Notes: generated from the sequence alone by a model not told the origin. 64,000 nt of DNA from [Clostridium] innocuum (GCA_012317185.1 CP048838.1:4650001-4714000); one strand, 5' to 3'; shown: positions 27,257 through 35,147, numbered from the stretch's first letter. Numbers and translations: made by a program.

Positions 27257-27653
27257 GCACATCCTCCTTATTCGCTGTAACCATATTATAAGCAGAGAAC
27301 AGAATTTTGACAAGGCTTTTTTCCTGCTTTATAATCTGGGTTTAAATAGTTTTATATAAAGTTTCATAAAGACTGCATTTTGAGATATACTATCTGCAGC
27401 AGATGGCTTTCATACCTTATTCAGCATGATTTTTTGCATAAGCTTTAGATGAGCAGAAATTTACCCCTTTCATGCGGAAAGCTTATCTATTTGTTCACCC
27501 TTATTTTTAACAAGAAATTTACCCCTTTCATAACGTTTTACATACTCCTGGTCCTTCAGCTTTCCTTTTTTTCGACAGCTCTTTTTCCGATGCTGCTCGT
27601 CTTGATTTACCATTGCTTATCAGGGTATCCTGATGTAAATCCATATGTATAGT
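27257..27653. other. Intergenic region containing a DivIC relic
   Basis: A 397-bp gap between the DivIC-like paralogue and the SIS gene. The span 27491-27610 is a decayed minus-strand copy of DivIC coding sequence. A 19-bp segment (AGAAATTTACCCCTTTCAT) occurs twice, at 27455-27473 and 27513-27531. No intact gene was seen. Confidence 0.65.
27491..27610 (-). pseudogene. DivIC gene relic (C-terminal coding fragment)
   Basis: This stretch matches base for base much of the segment around 33075-33195 inside the intact divIC: for example ACAAGAAATTTACCCCT, then CATAACGTTTTACATACTCC and GTCCTTCAGCTTT occur in the same order and spacing. Read on the minus strand it corresponds to the coiled coil and the conserved EYVKRYxRGK-type region. 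Substitutions and indels break the frame and no start remains. It is closer to the 33033 copy than to the neighbouring 26942 copy, pointing to a separate duplication. Confidence 0.72.
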
Positions 27654-28247
27654 TTATATGCAAGATTTGTCATCAAGCCGTTTTCCAAGACTTCCGCCGG
27701 GATGAAATTTATGAAAATCCGATGGATTGAATCCGCGTTTTTTGGAAATGGCACAGGCAATTGCATCACCAAGTACCAAAACCAGAGTTGTGGATGAAGT
27801 TGGTGCAAGATTGTATGCATCTGCCTCCGTCACCTTTGGATAAATCAGAGTTAGGTCACATGCTTTTGCCAGTATAGAATCCCTATTCGCACAGCAGGCC
27901 ACTGTCATACAGCCTATGCTGTGCAGCGGCGTTAAAACCTGTATGACCTCCTGTGTAGTTCCACTGTTAGATATGAGAATTACGATATCCTTTTCCTCTA
28001 TCATTCCAAGATCCCCATGAACACTCTCTGTAGCATGAACAAAGAATGAAGGTATACCAAGCGAAGCAAATGTTGCGGCAAGTTTTGCCCCTATATGTGC
28101 TGATTTTCCAACACCGCAGAATACCACCTTTCCCTTACATTCCTCTATTGCGTCCATTACTCTTTCACATTCCTGCAGAGACATAGCTGATAATGCATCC
28201 AGTGCTGTTTTTTCCTTTTCTATTGCTTCTATAAGATATTTTTTCAT
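27654..28247 (-). CDS. SIS-domain sugar-phosphate isomerase (KpsF/GutQ-like)
   Basis: A 197-residue protein consisting of one SIS domain: VFCGVGKSAHIGAKLAATFASLG, then ATESVHGDLGMI, the ISNSGTTQEVI phosphate-binding loop and FHKFHPGGSLGKRL. This is the arabinose-5-phosphate isomerase (KdsD/GutQ) pattern but without the two C-terminal CBS domains found in the longer forms. It overlaps the aminotransferase stop by 4 nt (ATGA), so it is translated from the malX-malY-type operon. The substrate is probably a ketose/aldose phosphate but is not determinable here. Confidence 0.87.
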   Translation of the reverse strand: MKKYLIEAIEKEKTALDALSAMSLQECERVMDAIEECKGKVVFCGVGKSAHIGAKLAATFASLGIPSFFVHATESVHGDLGMIEEKDIVILISNSGTTQEVIQVLTPLHSIGCMTVACCANRDSILAKACDLTLIYPKVTEADAYNLAPTSSTTLVLVLGDAIACAISKKRGFNPSDFHKFHPGGSLGKRLDDKSCI

Positions 28248-29419
28248 TTTAACCTCTCAATAGCGTCATATGTCTTTTTCAAACGACACAGACCATCCTC
28301 TACCTTGCTTCTCGAACAACCTACATGAAATCGAAGATGCTGTTTAGCTCCGTAGACAGTCCCGGACATGATAGCAACTTTCCCTTCATGAATGAGAAAC
28401 TGCTGCATTTGAGCATCCGAAATACCAAGTTCATGAAAATCAATCCATGCGAAATAGCAGCCTTCGGGTATCTGAAATTTCAGCTTCGGCATATGCTTCT
28501 GTATATAGCTCTCTGTGTACTTAAGATTATCATATAAATAAGAGCATAAATCATCTACCCATTCCGCACAGTGTCGATATGCTTCTATGGTAGAAAGCAC
28601 CCCCAGTATAGCTGGGGAATTAACAAACTCCGTATACCTCGTCATTGTTTCAAATGCCTCATAAATTTTGAAATCCGGAAGTATCACATAGGAACCTTGC
28701 AGGGAAGGTATATTGAATGTCTTGGATGGAGAGGAACAAATGAAACAACGACAGTCAGAAGCAAGCTTCAGTACAGGAATCCCTTTTTCCTTATACGTGA
28801 TATCCATATGAATATCATCGCTGATTACTGTAATATCATATTTCTCGCAAAGCTGTAAAAGCTTTTGCAGTTCCTGTTTTTTCCATACTCTGCCTACAGG
28901 ATTATGCGGGTTGCAAAGCAATAGAATGCGTGCTTCCTTGCATTTTTCTTCCACATCCTCAAAATCAATTTGATAATACCCTGCATTCTCCAGCAGTTCA
29001 CTGCTGATCAGTCTGCGCTGATTATTTTCAATAACCTTATAGAAGGAATCATAGGCCGGTGTGAATACTAAAACACCGTCCCGAGGCTCACTGCATAGCT
29101 GTAGCAGCTTTGCTATGGAATACATAACGCTGGGACTGTAACAAATCCAGTCCTTGCTAATCATACAGTCATAGCGGCTCGCATACCAGTGAACAATTGC
29201 GGATAGATAGTCCTCATTTTTCCAGCGGCTGTAGCCGTATATCGGATGCTCAATCCGCTTTTTCAACGTATATACAAGGCTCTTTGGACATGCAATATCC
29301 ATATCCGATATGGTGAACGGGAGAAGATTGTCTGTTCCGAAACGATCTTCGATATAATCCCATTGTGTACAAAAGGTTCCTCTTCGATCTATGACCGTAT
29401 CAAATTCTGAGCCGCTCAT
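28244..29419 (-). CDS. malY: MalY/PatB-type PLP aminotransferase (cystathionine beta-lyase)
   Basis: A 391-residue fold-type I PLP enzyme. The N-terminus has the MalY/PatB pattern (LPFTISDMDIACPKS), the NPHNPVGRVWKKQEL motif, DDIHMDITY, and the PLP-lysine segment CSSPSKTFNIPSLQG. MalY proteins have C-S lyase activity and in E. coli also modulate the maltose regulator. It overlaps the PTS gene by 4 nt and follows it, the same malX-malY order as in enteric bacteria, which supports the name. Whether it has a regulatory role here is inference. Confidence 0.88.
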   Translation of the reverse strand: MSGSEFDTVIDRRGTFCTQWDYIEDRFGTDNLLPFTISDMDIACPKSLVYTLKKRIEHPIYGYSRWKNEDYLSAIVHWYASRYDCMISKDWICYSPSVMYSIAKLLQLCSEPRDGVLVFTPAYDSFYKVIENNQRRLISSELLENAGYYQIDFEDVEEKCKEARILLLCNPHNPVGRVWKKQELQKLLQLCEKYDITVISDDIHMDITYKEKGIPVLKLASDCRCFICSSPSKTFNIPSLQGSYVILPDFKIYEAFETMTRYTEFVNSPAILGVLSTIEAYRHCAEWVDDLCSYLYDNLKYTESYIQKHMPKLKFQIPEGCYFAWIDFHELGISDAQMQQFLIHEGKVAIMSGTVYGAKQHLRFHVGCSRSKVEDGLCRLKKTYDAIERLK

Positions 29420-30990
29420 GCCTGCTGCATCTCCATCGCTTTGTTTATTTGCTTACGTAAAGCATAAACCTGTGTACCCACAATCACCTGAATTGTATGC
29501 TCATCCAAATGCACAACAGCAATACCGCCTGCATTCTTAATTGCATCTTCATCAATCAGATTAACATCGTTTAATTCCAGACGCAGTCTTGTAACACAGT
29601 TATCAATGGAAACAATATTGTCCTTTCCACCCAGTGCTTTCAGCATCTGAATACCTTTATAGGATGAAAGTGCCGCAAAGTCATCCATATCCTTTGTATC
29701 CTCTTCACTGATAGCCATAACCTCTTCTCTCCCGGGTGTTTTGATATCGAATCGCTGGATAGACCATTTGAATATAAAGTAATACAGTGCAAAATAGAAT
29801 GCCGCAAACGCAATAGCAATCGGCCAGCCAGTTCTGGTTCCACGCAAGACACCAAATGTTATAAACTGAATCAAATCACCGGTATAACCCATGAGCACGC
29901 CAAGATACGGCAGAACCATATTGGCAATACCATTTAATACAGTATGAACAAAAAATAGCGGAGGACACGCGAACAGGAATAAGAATTCAATAGGCTCTGA
30001 GATACCGCCAATCACGACAGTTAAAGCACCGGTTATCAGCAGACCTTTGATTTTCTTTCTATTCTGCGGCTTTGCGCAGCGATACATTGCCAACGCCGCA
30101 CCACACAGTCCGTATTGAATCATCAGCTTGCCTTGTTCCATTTTGCCTGCCAAATCTAATGGAATATCCATATTATTAGCTACATAAGCAAGAAACATAT
30201 TAACCGTTCCCATATATTCCTGACCATTGATAATAGCAGTTCCGCCAATTGGTGTAAAGCGGAAGGTACTCGTTACCAGATGATTCAAACCAAACGGAAT
30301 TGTTACACGTTCAGCTACCGCATAGGAGAAATAACCAATCGGTCCGGAGGTGGATATCCATTCCCCAATCATCTTAAAGAAATTGTAAAACGGTTGCCAG
30401 AATAAAGGTACCGCTACCATGCCGAAAATTCCCATGATCACCAACATGGCAATCGGTGCCAGACGTGGCCCGCTGTAAAAACCTAGCGCCTCCGGTATTT
30501 TTACCTTTGATATTTTCGGATATAGCCAGAATACCATAAGTCCAGCAATAATACCGCCAAGAACGCTTGTATTATACGTCTGAATTCCCAGAATCATCCC
30601 CTGCCCTGCTTCTGTCATTTTATCTGCAGCAGCCAGTTGATCCGTAATTATCAGATAGAAGTTTGTACCGATATGCATAGCCATAAAACTAACAAGACCG
30701 GTAAATGCACCAAACTCTTTTTCCTCCTTGAGTAGTCCTAAAGGAATCGCCATCGCAAACAATACCCCCAGATTATTAAAGGCAAACAAGCCCATTGTTG
30801 TCATAAAGCTGAAAATTTTCTGCAGCACAGGATTACCTAGCAATGGAACCGCCTCTATCAGACTTGAATTTGTGAATGCCGATCCGATTCCCAGCAGCAT
30901 ACCGCACACACTCAGTAAAGCAATTGGAAACATAAAGGTTTTTCCCAGCATTTGAAAGAACTGCCAAAGACTTTTTTTCTTATTTTCCAT
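29416..30990 (-). CDS. malX: PTS glucose/maltose-class EIICB (MalX-like)
   Basis: A 524-residue permease. Residues ~1-420 form the EIIC membrane domain (GGISEPIEFLFLFACPPLFF is the family signature) and ~440-524 the EIIB domain with the phospho-Cys in VSIDNCVTRLRLEL. No EIIA domain is attached, so it needs a separate glucose-type EIIA, probably the one at 32483-32953. It resembles MalX/PtsG-family proteins and is followed by malY. Its leader (31085-31148) is a LicT-type antiterminator/terminator. Confidence 0.92.
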   Translation of the reverse strand: MENKKKSLWQFFQMLGKTFMFPIALLSVCGMLLGIGSAFTNSSLIEAVPLLGNPVLQKIFSFMTTMGLFAFNNLGVLFAMAIPLGLLKEEKEFGAFTGLVSFMAMHIGTNFYLIITDQLAAADKMTEAGQGMILGIQTYNTSVLGGIIAGLMVFWLYPKISKVKIPEALGFYSGPRLAPIAMLVIMGIFGMVAVPLFWQPFYNFFKMIGEWISTSGPIGYFSYAVAERVTIPFGLNHLVTSTFRFTPIGGTAIINGQEYMGTVNMFLAYVANNMDIPLDLAGKMEQGKLMIQYGLCGAALAMYRCAKPQNRKKIKGLLITGALTVVIGGISEPIEFLFLFACPPLFFVHTVLNGIANMVLPYLGVLMGYTGDLIQFITFGVLRGTRTGWPIAIAFAAFYFALYYFIFKWSIQRFDIKTPGREEVMAISEEDTKDMDDFAALSSYKGIQMLKALGGKDNIVSIDNCVTRLRLELNDVNLIDEDAIKNAGGIAVVHLDEHTIQVIVGTQVYALRKQINKAMEMQQA

Positions 30991-31084
30991 ACATTTTCTC
31001 CTTTTTATACATAACTATTTTTCTAATTCGTGTAGCTGATTCGCCTATATCATAAGTAGGATTTTATTCTTCCTGCTTACTGCA

Positions 31085-31148
31085 CGAAAAAAAGACCCAT
31101 ATCTGCACCCTCGTCCAGATGATCAGGTCTTGCCTTTCGTAACAATCC
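31085..31148 (-). terminator. LicT-type RAT and terminator in the malX leader
   Basis: Read on the minus strand, GGATTGTTACGAAAGGCAAG begins at 31148 immediately at the licT stop and has the ribonucleic antiterminator (RAT) pattern. It overlaps a terminator whose stem pairs AGACC..CATCTG with CAGAT..GGGTCT, followed by eight T. Binding of LicT to the RAT would open transcription into malX. This is strong pattern support. Confidence 0.85.
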
Positions 31149-31981
31149 TAATTTAATATTTTCAGTATATGTACCATGATGTAGAACAACTCCTGTCTGC
31201 CCAGCTCATAGTCATAATTATGCTTCACAAAACTTTTTATTCTTTCTAAACATGATTTCATTTCAGGATTCATTTCCAGCATCATACGATACATTTTATC
31301 ATTGAAATCCTGTTTTATATGCGTGCGGTCAACTGTAAAAATCCGCTGTCCCAGATACTTCAGATGCATTGCAAGACGTGTTTGATCGAAGTCCTTCTCC
31401 TTCCAGTCAATATGCATCGTAACCTCAATAATATGTAGAATCTGTTTACTGAAGGTCAATATTTCTTCCGCACTGTTTTTGTGATCCTGACTTCTGGAAT
31501 TGATGATATGCATGGCGATGAAGCCTGCTTCATCGAGAGGAAGGTGAACCCCCGTCTTCAAGGCGATATATTTCAATGCCCACACACCGATCTGATACTC
31601 CTTATGATACAGTGTTTTGATTTCCGGCAGCAACAGATTAGGAAGATGTATCCCCTGTTTTTCACGTTCAATAGCAAATGCTATATGATCCGTCAATAAC
31701 AGCACCATCTGATTGTTTAAACCACCCTTGAATTCCTTAGATGCTTTTTTGAAGATGATTTCAGAAAATTCGAAGTATTCAACCGGTATATTTTCCAGCA
31801 TCTGATAAAATCTTGTTCTTTGTGTATTCTCAATCAGATACCTCTTTTCGATTTTTCTTTCATCAATCTGATCTCCAACCGCCTTGTGAAATCCGATACC
31901 CGGACCGGTTACTATCATTTCAGTTTTATCCTGGGAAATCGTGGCCACGGTGTTGTTATTAAAAATTTTTGCAATTTTCAT
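31148..31981 (-). CDS. licT: BglG/LicT-family transcription antiterminator
   Basis: A 277-residue RNA-binding antiterminator. Residues 1-~58 are the CAT RNA-binding domain (MKIAKIFNNNTVATISQD...VTGPGIGFHKAVGD), and two PRD modules follow (about 65-170 and 171-277) with conserved histidines such as in LLTDHIAFAIER and FIAMHIINSR. It binds RAT hairpins when the PRDs are correctly phosphorylated by the PTS. RAT/terminator pairs lie before its own gene (31999-32062) and before malX, so it controls itself and the malX-malY-SIS operon. Confidence 0.94.
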   Translation of the reverse strand: MKIAKIFNNNTVATISQDKTEMIVTGPGIGFHKAVGDQIDERKIEKRYLIENTQRTRFYQMLENIPVEYFEFSEIIFKKASKEFKGGLNNQMVLLLTDHIAFAIEREKQGIHLPNLLLPEIKTLYHKEYQIGVWALKYIALKTGVHLPLDEAGFIAMHIINSRSQDHKNSAEEILTFSKQILHIIEVTMHIDWKEKDFDQTRLAMHLKYLGQRIFTVDRTHIKQDFNDKMYRMMLEMNPEMKSCLERIKSFVKHNYDYELGRQELFYIMVHILKILN

Positions 31982-31998
31982 ACTACTCTCCCTTTCGA

Positions 31999-32062
31999 TA
32001 AAAAAAGGCCATCCCTGTCAGTCCCCCGACATCAATGGTCTTGCCTTTGCAGTAACAATCCT
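31999..32062 (-). terminator. LicT-type RAT and terminator in the licT leader
   Basis: On the minus strand, GGATTGTTACTGCAAAGGCA matches the RAT consensus closely and is followed by an overlapping terminator (stem GACCAT..ATGTC with GACA..GATGGCC) and seven T. This indicates autoregulation of licT by antitermination. Confidence 0.85.
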
Positions 32063-32074
32063 GTATCTGTCTTC

Positions 32075-32102
32075 ATTATAAAGCGTTTTCAATATTTGTC
32101 AA
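32075..32102 (-). promoter_or_regulatory. licT promoter with embedded cre-like box
   Basis: On the minus strand TTGACA (32102-32097) and TATAAT (32080-32075) are both perfect and 16 bp apart. The spacer holds TGAAAACGCTTTAT (32091-32078), a cre-like sequence deviating from TGNAANCGNTNNCA only at the last two bases. CcpA binding there would block RNA polymerase. Confidence 0.7.
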
Positions 32103-32362
32103 TACGTATTTTTTATTTCCATATTTTTCTATATACTCGACTATATGAATAAGCAGTTTGCTATTGCAACGCAGAAAGCATAGGAAAACAAGCTTAATTT
32201 ATAAAGTGTTACTTCGTGTATTACAGTATATTTTTAGTATCATGATGACTATATGTGCTTACAGAAGAATAAGAAGTTTTTACATAGCAAGCATAAGGTT
32301 ACTTATCCCTTGATTAAACAAGTGTCACATATACTATTTAAGATACCTTTTTCAAAAGATAG

Positions 32363-32391
32363 TTGACAAAAGGGCTGCTTGCTTTTATGAT
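32363..32391 (+). promoter_or_regulatory. Consensus promoter of the glucose-type EIIA gene
   Basis: TTGACA (32363-32368) and TATGAT (32386-32391) are separated by exactly 17 bp. The start of transcription would be near 32398, giving a leader that contains an attenuator-like hairpin. Confidence 0.75.
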
Positions 32392-32410
32392 GAATATGTA
32401 TTATTTAACA

Positions 32411-32461
32411 TGTGACTGTTAAATCAGGCATGGGTCTCTGCGTGAGCTCATGTCTTTTTTT
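32411..32461 (+). terminator. Attenuator-like terminator, possible RAT overlap, before the EIIA gene
   Basis: AGGCATGGGT pairs with AgCTCATGTCT (with G-U pairs) and seven T follow, forming an intrinsic terminator between promoter and ribosome site. The preceding GACTGTTAAATC followed by AGGCATGGGTC resembles a diverged RAT, so LicT might also control this gene. The RAT match is much weaker than the two on the licT/malX side. Confidence 0.5.
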
Positions 32462-32482
32462 AGCAGCAGGAGGTAAATGAAA

Positions 32483-32953
32483 ATGTTCACATTTAGAAGA
32501 AAAAAACAAAGGGAGCTTTACGCTCCTTTAAATGGATGCGGTATTGCTCTGGATGATGTCAGGGATGAAGTGTTTTCAAAAAGACTTATGGGGGATGGCT
32601 GTGCATTCCTTCCAGAGACAACGAGCGTATGTTCACCGATAGACGGTGATTTAATTCTTGTCGCAGATACGCTTCATGCTTTTGGTGTGAGAAGCAGAGA
32701 AGGAATTGAACTGCTGATTCATATCGGTCTGGATACCGTGAAGCTTCAGGGAAAAGGATTTCAGGCATTACAGTCTGTCGGTACAAGCATAAAGGCAGGT
32801 ACACCGGTGATATCATTTGATTCTTCCTATCTTCATGATGCTACCCTCGATATGACAACGATGCTGATAGTTACGGATTGTGCAAATCTGAAAATCAAAG
32901 AGATTACAAAGGGGTATGTCAATACAACTGATCCCGTAATCATTATGGAATGA
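32483..32953 (+). CDS. PTS glucose-class EIIA (Crr-like)
   Basis: A 156-residue EIIA(Glc)-family protein. It has the HPr-accepting histidine pair: the phosphorylated His in ELLIHIGLDTVKLQGKGF, plus the PIDGDLI and GTPVISFD segments. It would phosphorylate EIIB domains lacking their own EIIA, such as MalX at 29416. The ATG at 32483 lies 9 nt from AGGAGG. An ATG at 32477 is also in frame but only 3 nt from the box. It is divergent from licT. Confidence 0.92.
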   Translation: MFTFRRKKQRELYAPLNGCGIALDDVRDEVFSKRLMGDGCAFLPETTSVCSPIDGDLILVADTLHAFGVRSREGIELLIHIGLDTVKLQGKGFQALQSVGTSIKAGTPVISFDSSYLHDATLDMTTMLIVTDCANLKIKEITKGYVNTTDPVIIME

Positions 32954-32992
32954 TAATCATATATCGTTTTACCGATTCTTTTCTACTGGCAT

Positions 32993-33034
32993 AAAAAAAC
33001 TCTGCTTGTTCTTCAGAAAGAATTAAGCAGAGTT
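32993..33034 (-). terminator. Terminator after divIC
   Basis: On the minus strand AACTCTGCTTAATTCTT pairs with AAGAACAAGCAGAGTT, followed by T6-7. The stem begins at the divIC stop codon itself. It ends the spoVT-rqcP-yabP-yabQ-divIC transcription unit. Confidence 0.8.
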
Positions 33035-33374
33035 ATTCGCCATTTGTATCTTCGCTGCTGCCACCGGGAAGTTTAAAAACCTGTTCACCCTTTTTTATGA
33101 CAAGAAATTTACCCCTTGCATAACGTTTTACATACTCCGGGTCCTTCAGCTTTTCCTTCTGTGCAGACAGCTCTTTTTTCTGTGAAGACAGCTTATTGAT
33201 TTCACTGTTGTTTGCCGAGATTTCCTGCTTCAGATTCAGCATGACAATAACATCCGTGCTTGCTGCATAAATCAGATAACATGAAACCCCTATTGCGAGA
33301 AGACTAATCAGGATTTTCATCGGATGCTTTTTTCTTTTTCTTTTTTTTACGGCTGCTTTTTTTTCGTTTTGCAT
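33033..33374 (-). CDS. divIC: DivIC septum formation initiator
   Basis: A 113-residue DivIC/FtsB-family protein with a Lys/Arg-rich N-terminus, one membrane helix (residues ~20-38), a coiled coil (~45-82) and the conserved ending DPEYVKRYARGKFL...GEQVFKLPG. It acts with FtsL and DivIB in septum assembly. Its place at the end of the yabP-yabQ series is the standard position in spore formers. The ATG at 33374 (GAGGAAAG box) lies inside yabQ, giving a 71-nt overlap in a different frame. Paralogues or remains are at 26942 and 27491. Confidence 0.9.
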   Translation of the reverse strand: MQNEKKAAVKKRKRKKHPMKILISLLAIGVSCYLIYAASTDVIVMLNLKQEISANNSEINKLSSQKKELSAQKEKLKDPEYVKRYARGKFLVIKKGEQVFKLPGGSSEDTNGE

Positions 33375-33768
33375 TCGCTTTCCTCCTCTTCCTGATTTTG
33401 CCTGGTAATCTAATTATAGCAATAATTTTCGATTTGGCAACGAGAAGTTTCACTTTAAACGGATGCAGCAGCCTGCGGATGGCTGTGAAAAGCTGCAGAA
33501 ACACGCTGAGATACCATGTAAAATAGATAAAAGCACCTAGAATAAAAAAACAGATGAGATAGATATTCGTTATACCGCCATTGATCTTATACAATCCAAT
33601 AAACATAAGGGATGTAAACAGAATATGATACAGGATCTCTACGATTCCTTTTAAAATCGGAAAACGGAGATACTTTACAAAGCTAATTAAAAAACTGAAG
33701 CCGAAAGCATATACCCATCCCATCAGAAAATGATAGAGTATTGCCTGAATCTGTGTAGGCAGCAGCAT
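33304..33768 (-). CDS. yabQ: YabQ spore cortex biosynthesis protein
   Basis: A 154-residue membrane protein with about four hydrophobic segments (residues ~5-28, 38-56, 66-88) and a very basic C-terminus (residues ~118-150 mainly Lys/Arg). YabQ is a mother-cell membrane protein needed for cortex formation. It follows yabP with a TAATG-type overlap, the standard order. The basic tail overlaps the start of divIC in another frame. Confidence 0.85.
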   Translation of the reverse strand: MLLPTQIQAILYHFLMGWVYAFGFSFLISFVKYLRFPILKGIVEILYHILFTSLMFIGLYKINGGITNIYLICFFILGAFIYFTWYLSVFLQLFTAIRRLLHPFKVKLLVAKSKIIAIIRLPGKIRKRRKANAKRKKSSRKKKKKKKASDENPD

Positions 33769-34070
33769 TATTTAAAGATTTTTGAAATCACTGATTCCTT
33801 TCCGTTTCCCTTTTTACTGGATACATAGGATAGAGCTTCAATGACACCGCGTATTACAACATCCCCGCGTTCTGTATCCAGCTTGCCCAAGGTCAGATCC
33901 TTTCCCTGAATCACCATCCATCCCTGTGCGGTCTCCAGCAAAAACTCACTGGAATCAAAGCTGTCAATCTGTTTGACGCCGGTCAGCTCCATCACCTTGC
34001 GGTCCTTAATAATTACGTTATGATATGGGTTCGTTTCAAAACGAAGCGGATTGCTAATGTTATCTTCCAT
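33768..34070 (-). CDS. yabP: YabP sporulation protein
   Basis: A 100-residue protein of the YabP/YqfC family with the expected pattern NVIIKDRKVMELTGVKQIDSF, EFLLETAQGWMVIQGKDLTLGKLD and RGVIEALSYV. It is made in the mother cell and needed for spore coat/cortex development. It sits between rqcP and yabQ as in Bacillus and Clostridium. An AAGGAGGA box precedes the ATG. Confidence 0.92.
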   Translation of the reverse strand: MEDNISNPLRFETNPYHNVIIKDRKVMELTGVKQIDSFDSSEFLLETAQGWMVIQGKDLTLGKLDTERGDVVIRGVIEALSYVSSKKGNGKESVISKIFK

Positions 34071-34159
34071 ACAAACTCCTCCTTATTTCTAGTTCATTAC
34101 AATCTATGTCTGGAGAGCGGGGAATAGAACAGCAGCACAAAACAAAAAATATCCCGGCC

Positions 34160-34450
34160 TCAGTCTTCTGCCAGAATATCTTTTACTTCTTCTTTCTTAA
34201 TCAGCTTTTCTTCCACAACCTCAAACATCAGGGAAGCATCATTTTTATTTGCCTGCTTCTGTATCATGGTTACATTAACAGTCAGCTCACGGTATCCGAA
34301 AATAACCTTGATGGTATCTCCCACTTTTACATCTGTAGAAGGCTTTGCAATTTTTCCGTTTACATAGACACGTTCCTGATCCGCCAGCTCCTTTGATACG
34401 GTACGACGTTTCAGAATACGCGCTGTTTTCAGATATTTATCAAGACGCAT
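34160..34450 (-). CDS. rqcP: S4-domain RNA-binding protein RqcP
   Basis: A 96-residue S4 protein: MRLDKYLKTARILKRRTVSK, then ADQERVYVNGKIAKPSTDVKVGD. RqcP (YabO) helps RqcH add alanine tails to stalled peptides on 60S-like obstructed large subunits during ribosome quality control. The C-terminal 25 residues are more acidic than usual. It lies 29 bp after spoVT and 89 bp before yabP. Confidence 0.92.
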   Translation of the reverse strand: MRLDKYLKTARILKRRTVSKELADQERVYVNGKIAKPSTDVKVGDTIKVIFGYRELTVNVTMIQKQANKNDASLMFEVVEEKLIKKEEVKDILAED

Positions 34451-34479
34451 ATACTCACCTCTACAAATAAGTTTACCAT

Positions 34480-34974
34480 TTATTGCTGCTGTTGGCGAGA
34501 TAAAAGTTGTACAAATGCCTCTACTGCATAAAGCTCGGACTTTTCCAGCTCCTTCTTATCAAATACGATAATAAAGGAACCATACCAGTCTCCAAATGCG
34601 GTGACCGGATAAATCAGACCCTTGTAACGCTGTGCACTGTCCTCATAGATACGCTCATTATCAAAATCCTTCAAACGATGTGTTTGTGCGATCATAAGAA
34701 AATGGTCATGTATCTTATGATCTGTTTTCACCATACATTCATCCTTCACAAAAAATACAGTATTCTGATATATGGCACGCAGGGTATCGCACATAATCAT
34801 GATTTCTTCCATATGCTTGGACATGACATCAAATTTCTGAATTACAATTCTGTCATTATCGATAAAGAATTCAATGGAATCTCCTTCTTTCATGCGGTAC
34901 TGCTTTCTAATTTCTTTTGGTATAACCAGTCTTCCAAGGTCGTCAAGACGTCTTACAATTCCTGTTGCTTTCAT
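34480..34974 (-). CDS. spoVT: SpoVT-like AbrB/GAF transcription factor
   Basis: A 164-residue regulator. Residues 1-~52 are an AbrB-type swapped-hairpin DNA-binding domain (TGIVRRLDDLGRLVIPKEIR) and the remainder is a GAF-like domain, the two-domain plan of SpoVT, which tunes forespore sigma-G genes. It is slightly shorter than the Bacillus protein (178). It is the first gene of the spoVT-rqcP-yabP-yabQ-divIC unit and is divergent from an XRE regulator. Confidence 0.9.
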   Translation of the reverse strand: MKATGIVRRLDDLGRLVIPKEIRKQYRMKEGDSIEFFIDNDRIVIQKFDVMSKHMEEIMIMCDTLRAIYQNTVFFVKDECMVKTDHKIHDHFLMIAQTHRLKDFDNERIYEDSAQRYKGLIYPVTAFGDWYGSFIIVFDKKELEKSELYAVEAFVQLLSRQQQQ

Positions 34975-35135
34975 TTATAGACACTCCTTTTCTTTCAATA
35001 GTATGGACATATGACAATCGCTTTATACCTGACGGCAAAGAGGAAAGACATTTCCTCTGATTGAAATTTCATTCAAATTCAGACATAAATTGCATATAAA
35101 TTATCATAAATGAAGGTATTTTTTTACAAAACTAA

Positions 35136-35147
35136 TTGTTATAACAA
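35136..35147. promoter_or_regulatory. Palindrome between spoVT and the XRE regulator
   Basis: TTGTTATAACAA is a perfect 12-bp palindrome in the 252-bp divergent region. It could be an operator for the small XRE protein. No binding evidence exists in the sequence beyond symmetry and position. Confidence 0.35.

Larger units (their letters stand above)
31982..32476. other. Divergent regulatory region between licT and the glucose-type EIIA
   Basis: A 495-bp gap. Leftward it has the licT promoter with a cre-like box and the RAT/terminator. Rightward it has a consensus promoter at 32363-32391 and an attenuator-like hairpin at 32416-32461. The middle (32103-32362) is AT-rich with no gene or motif I can support. 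Confidence 0.7.
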
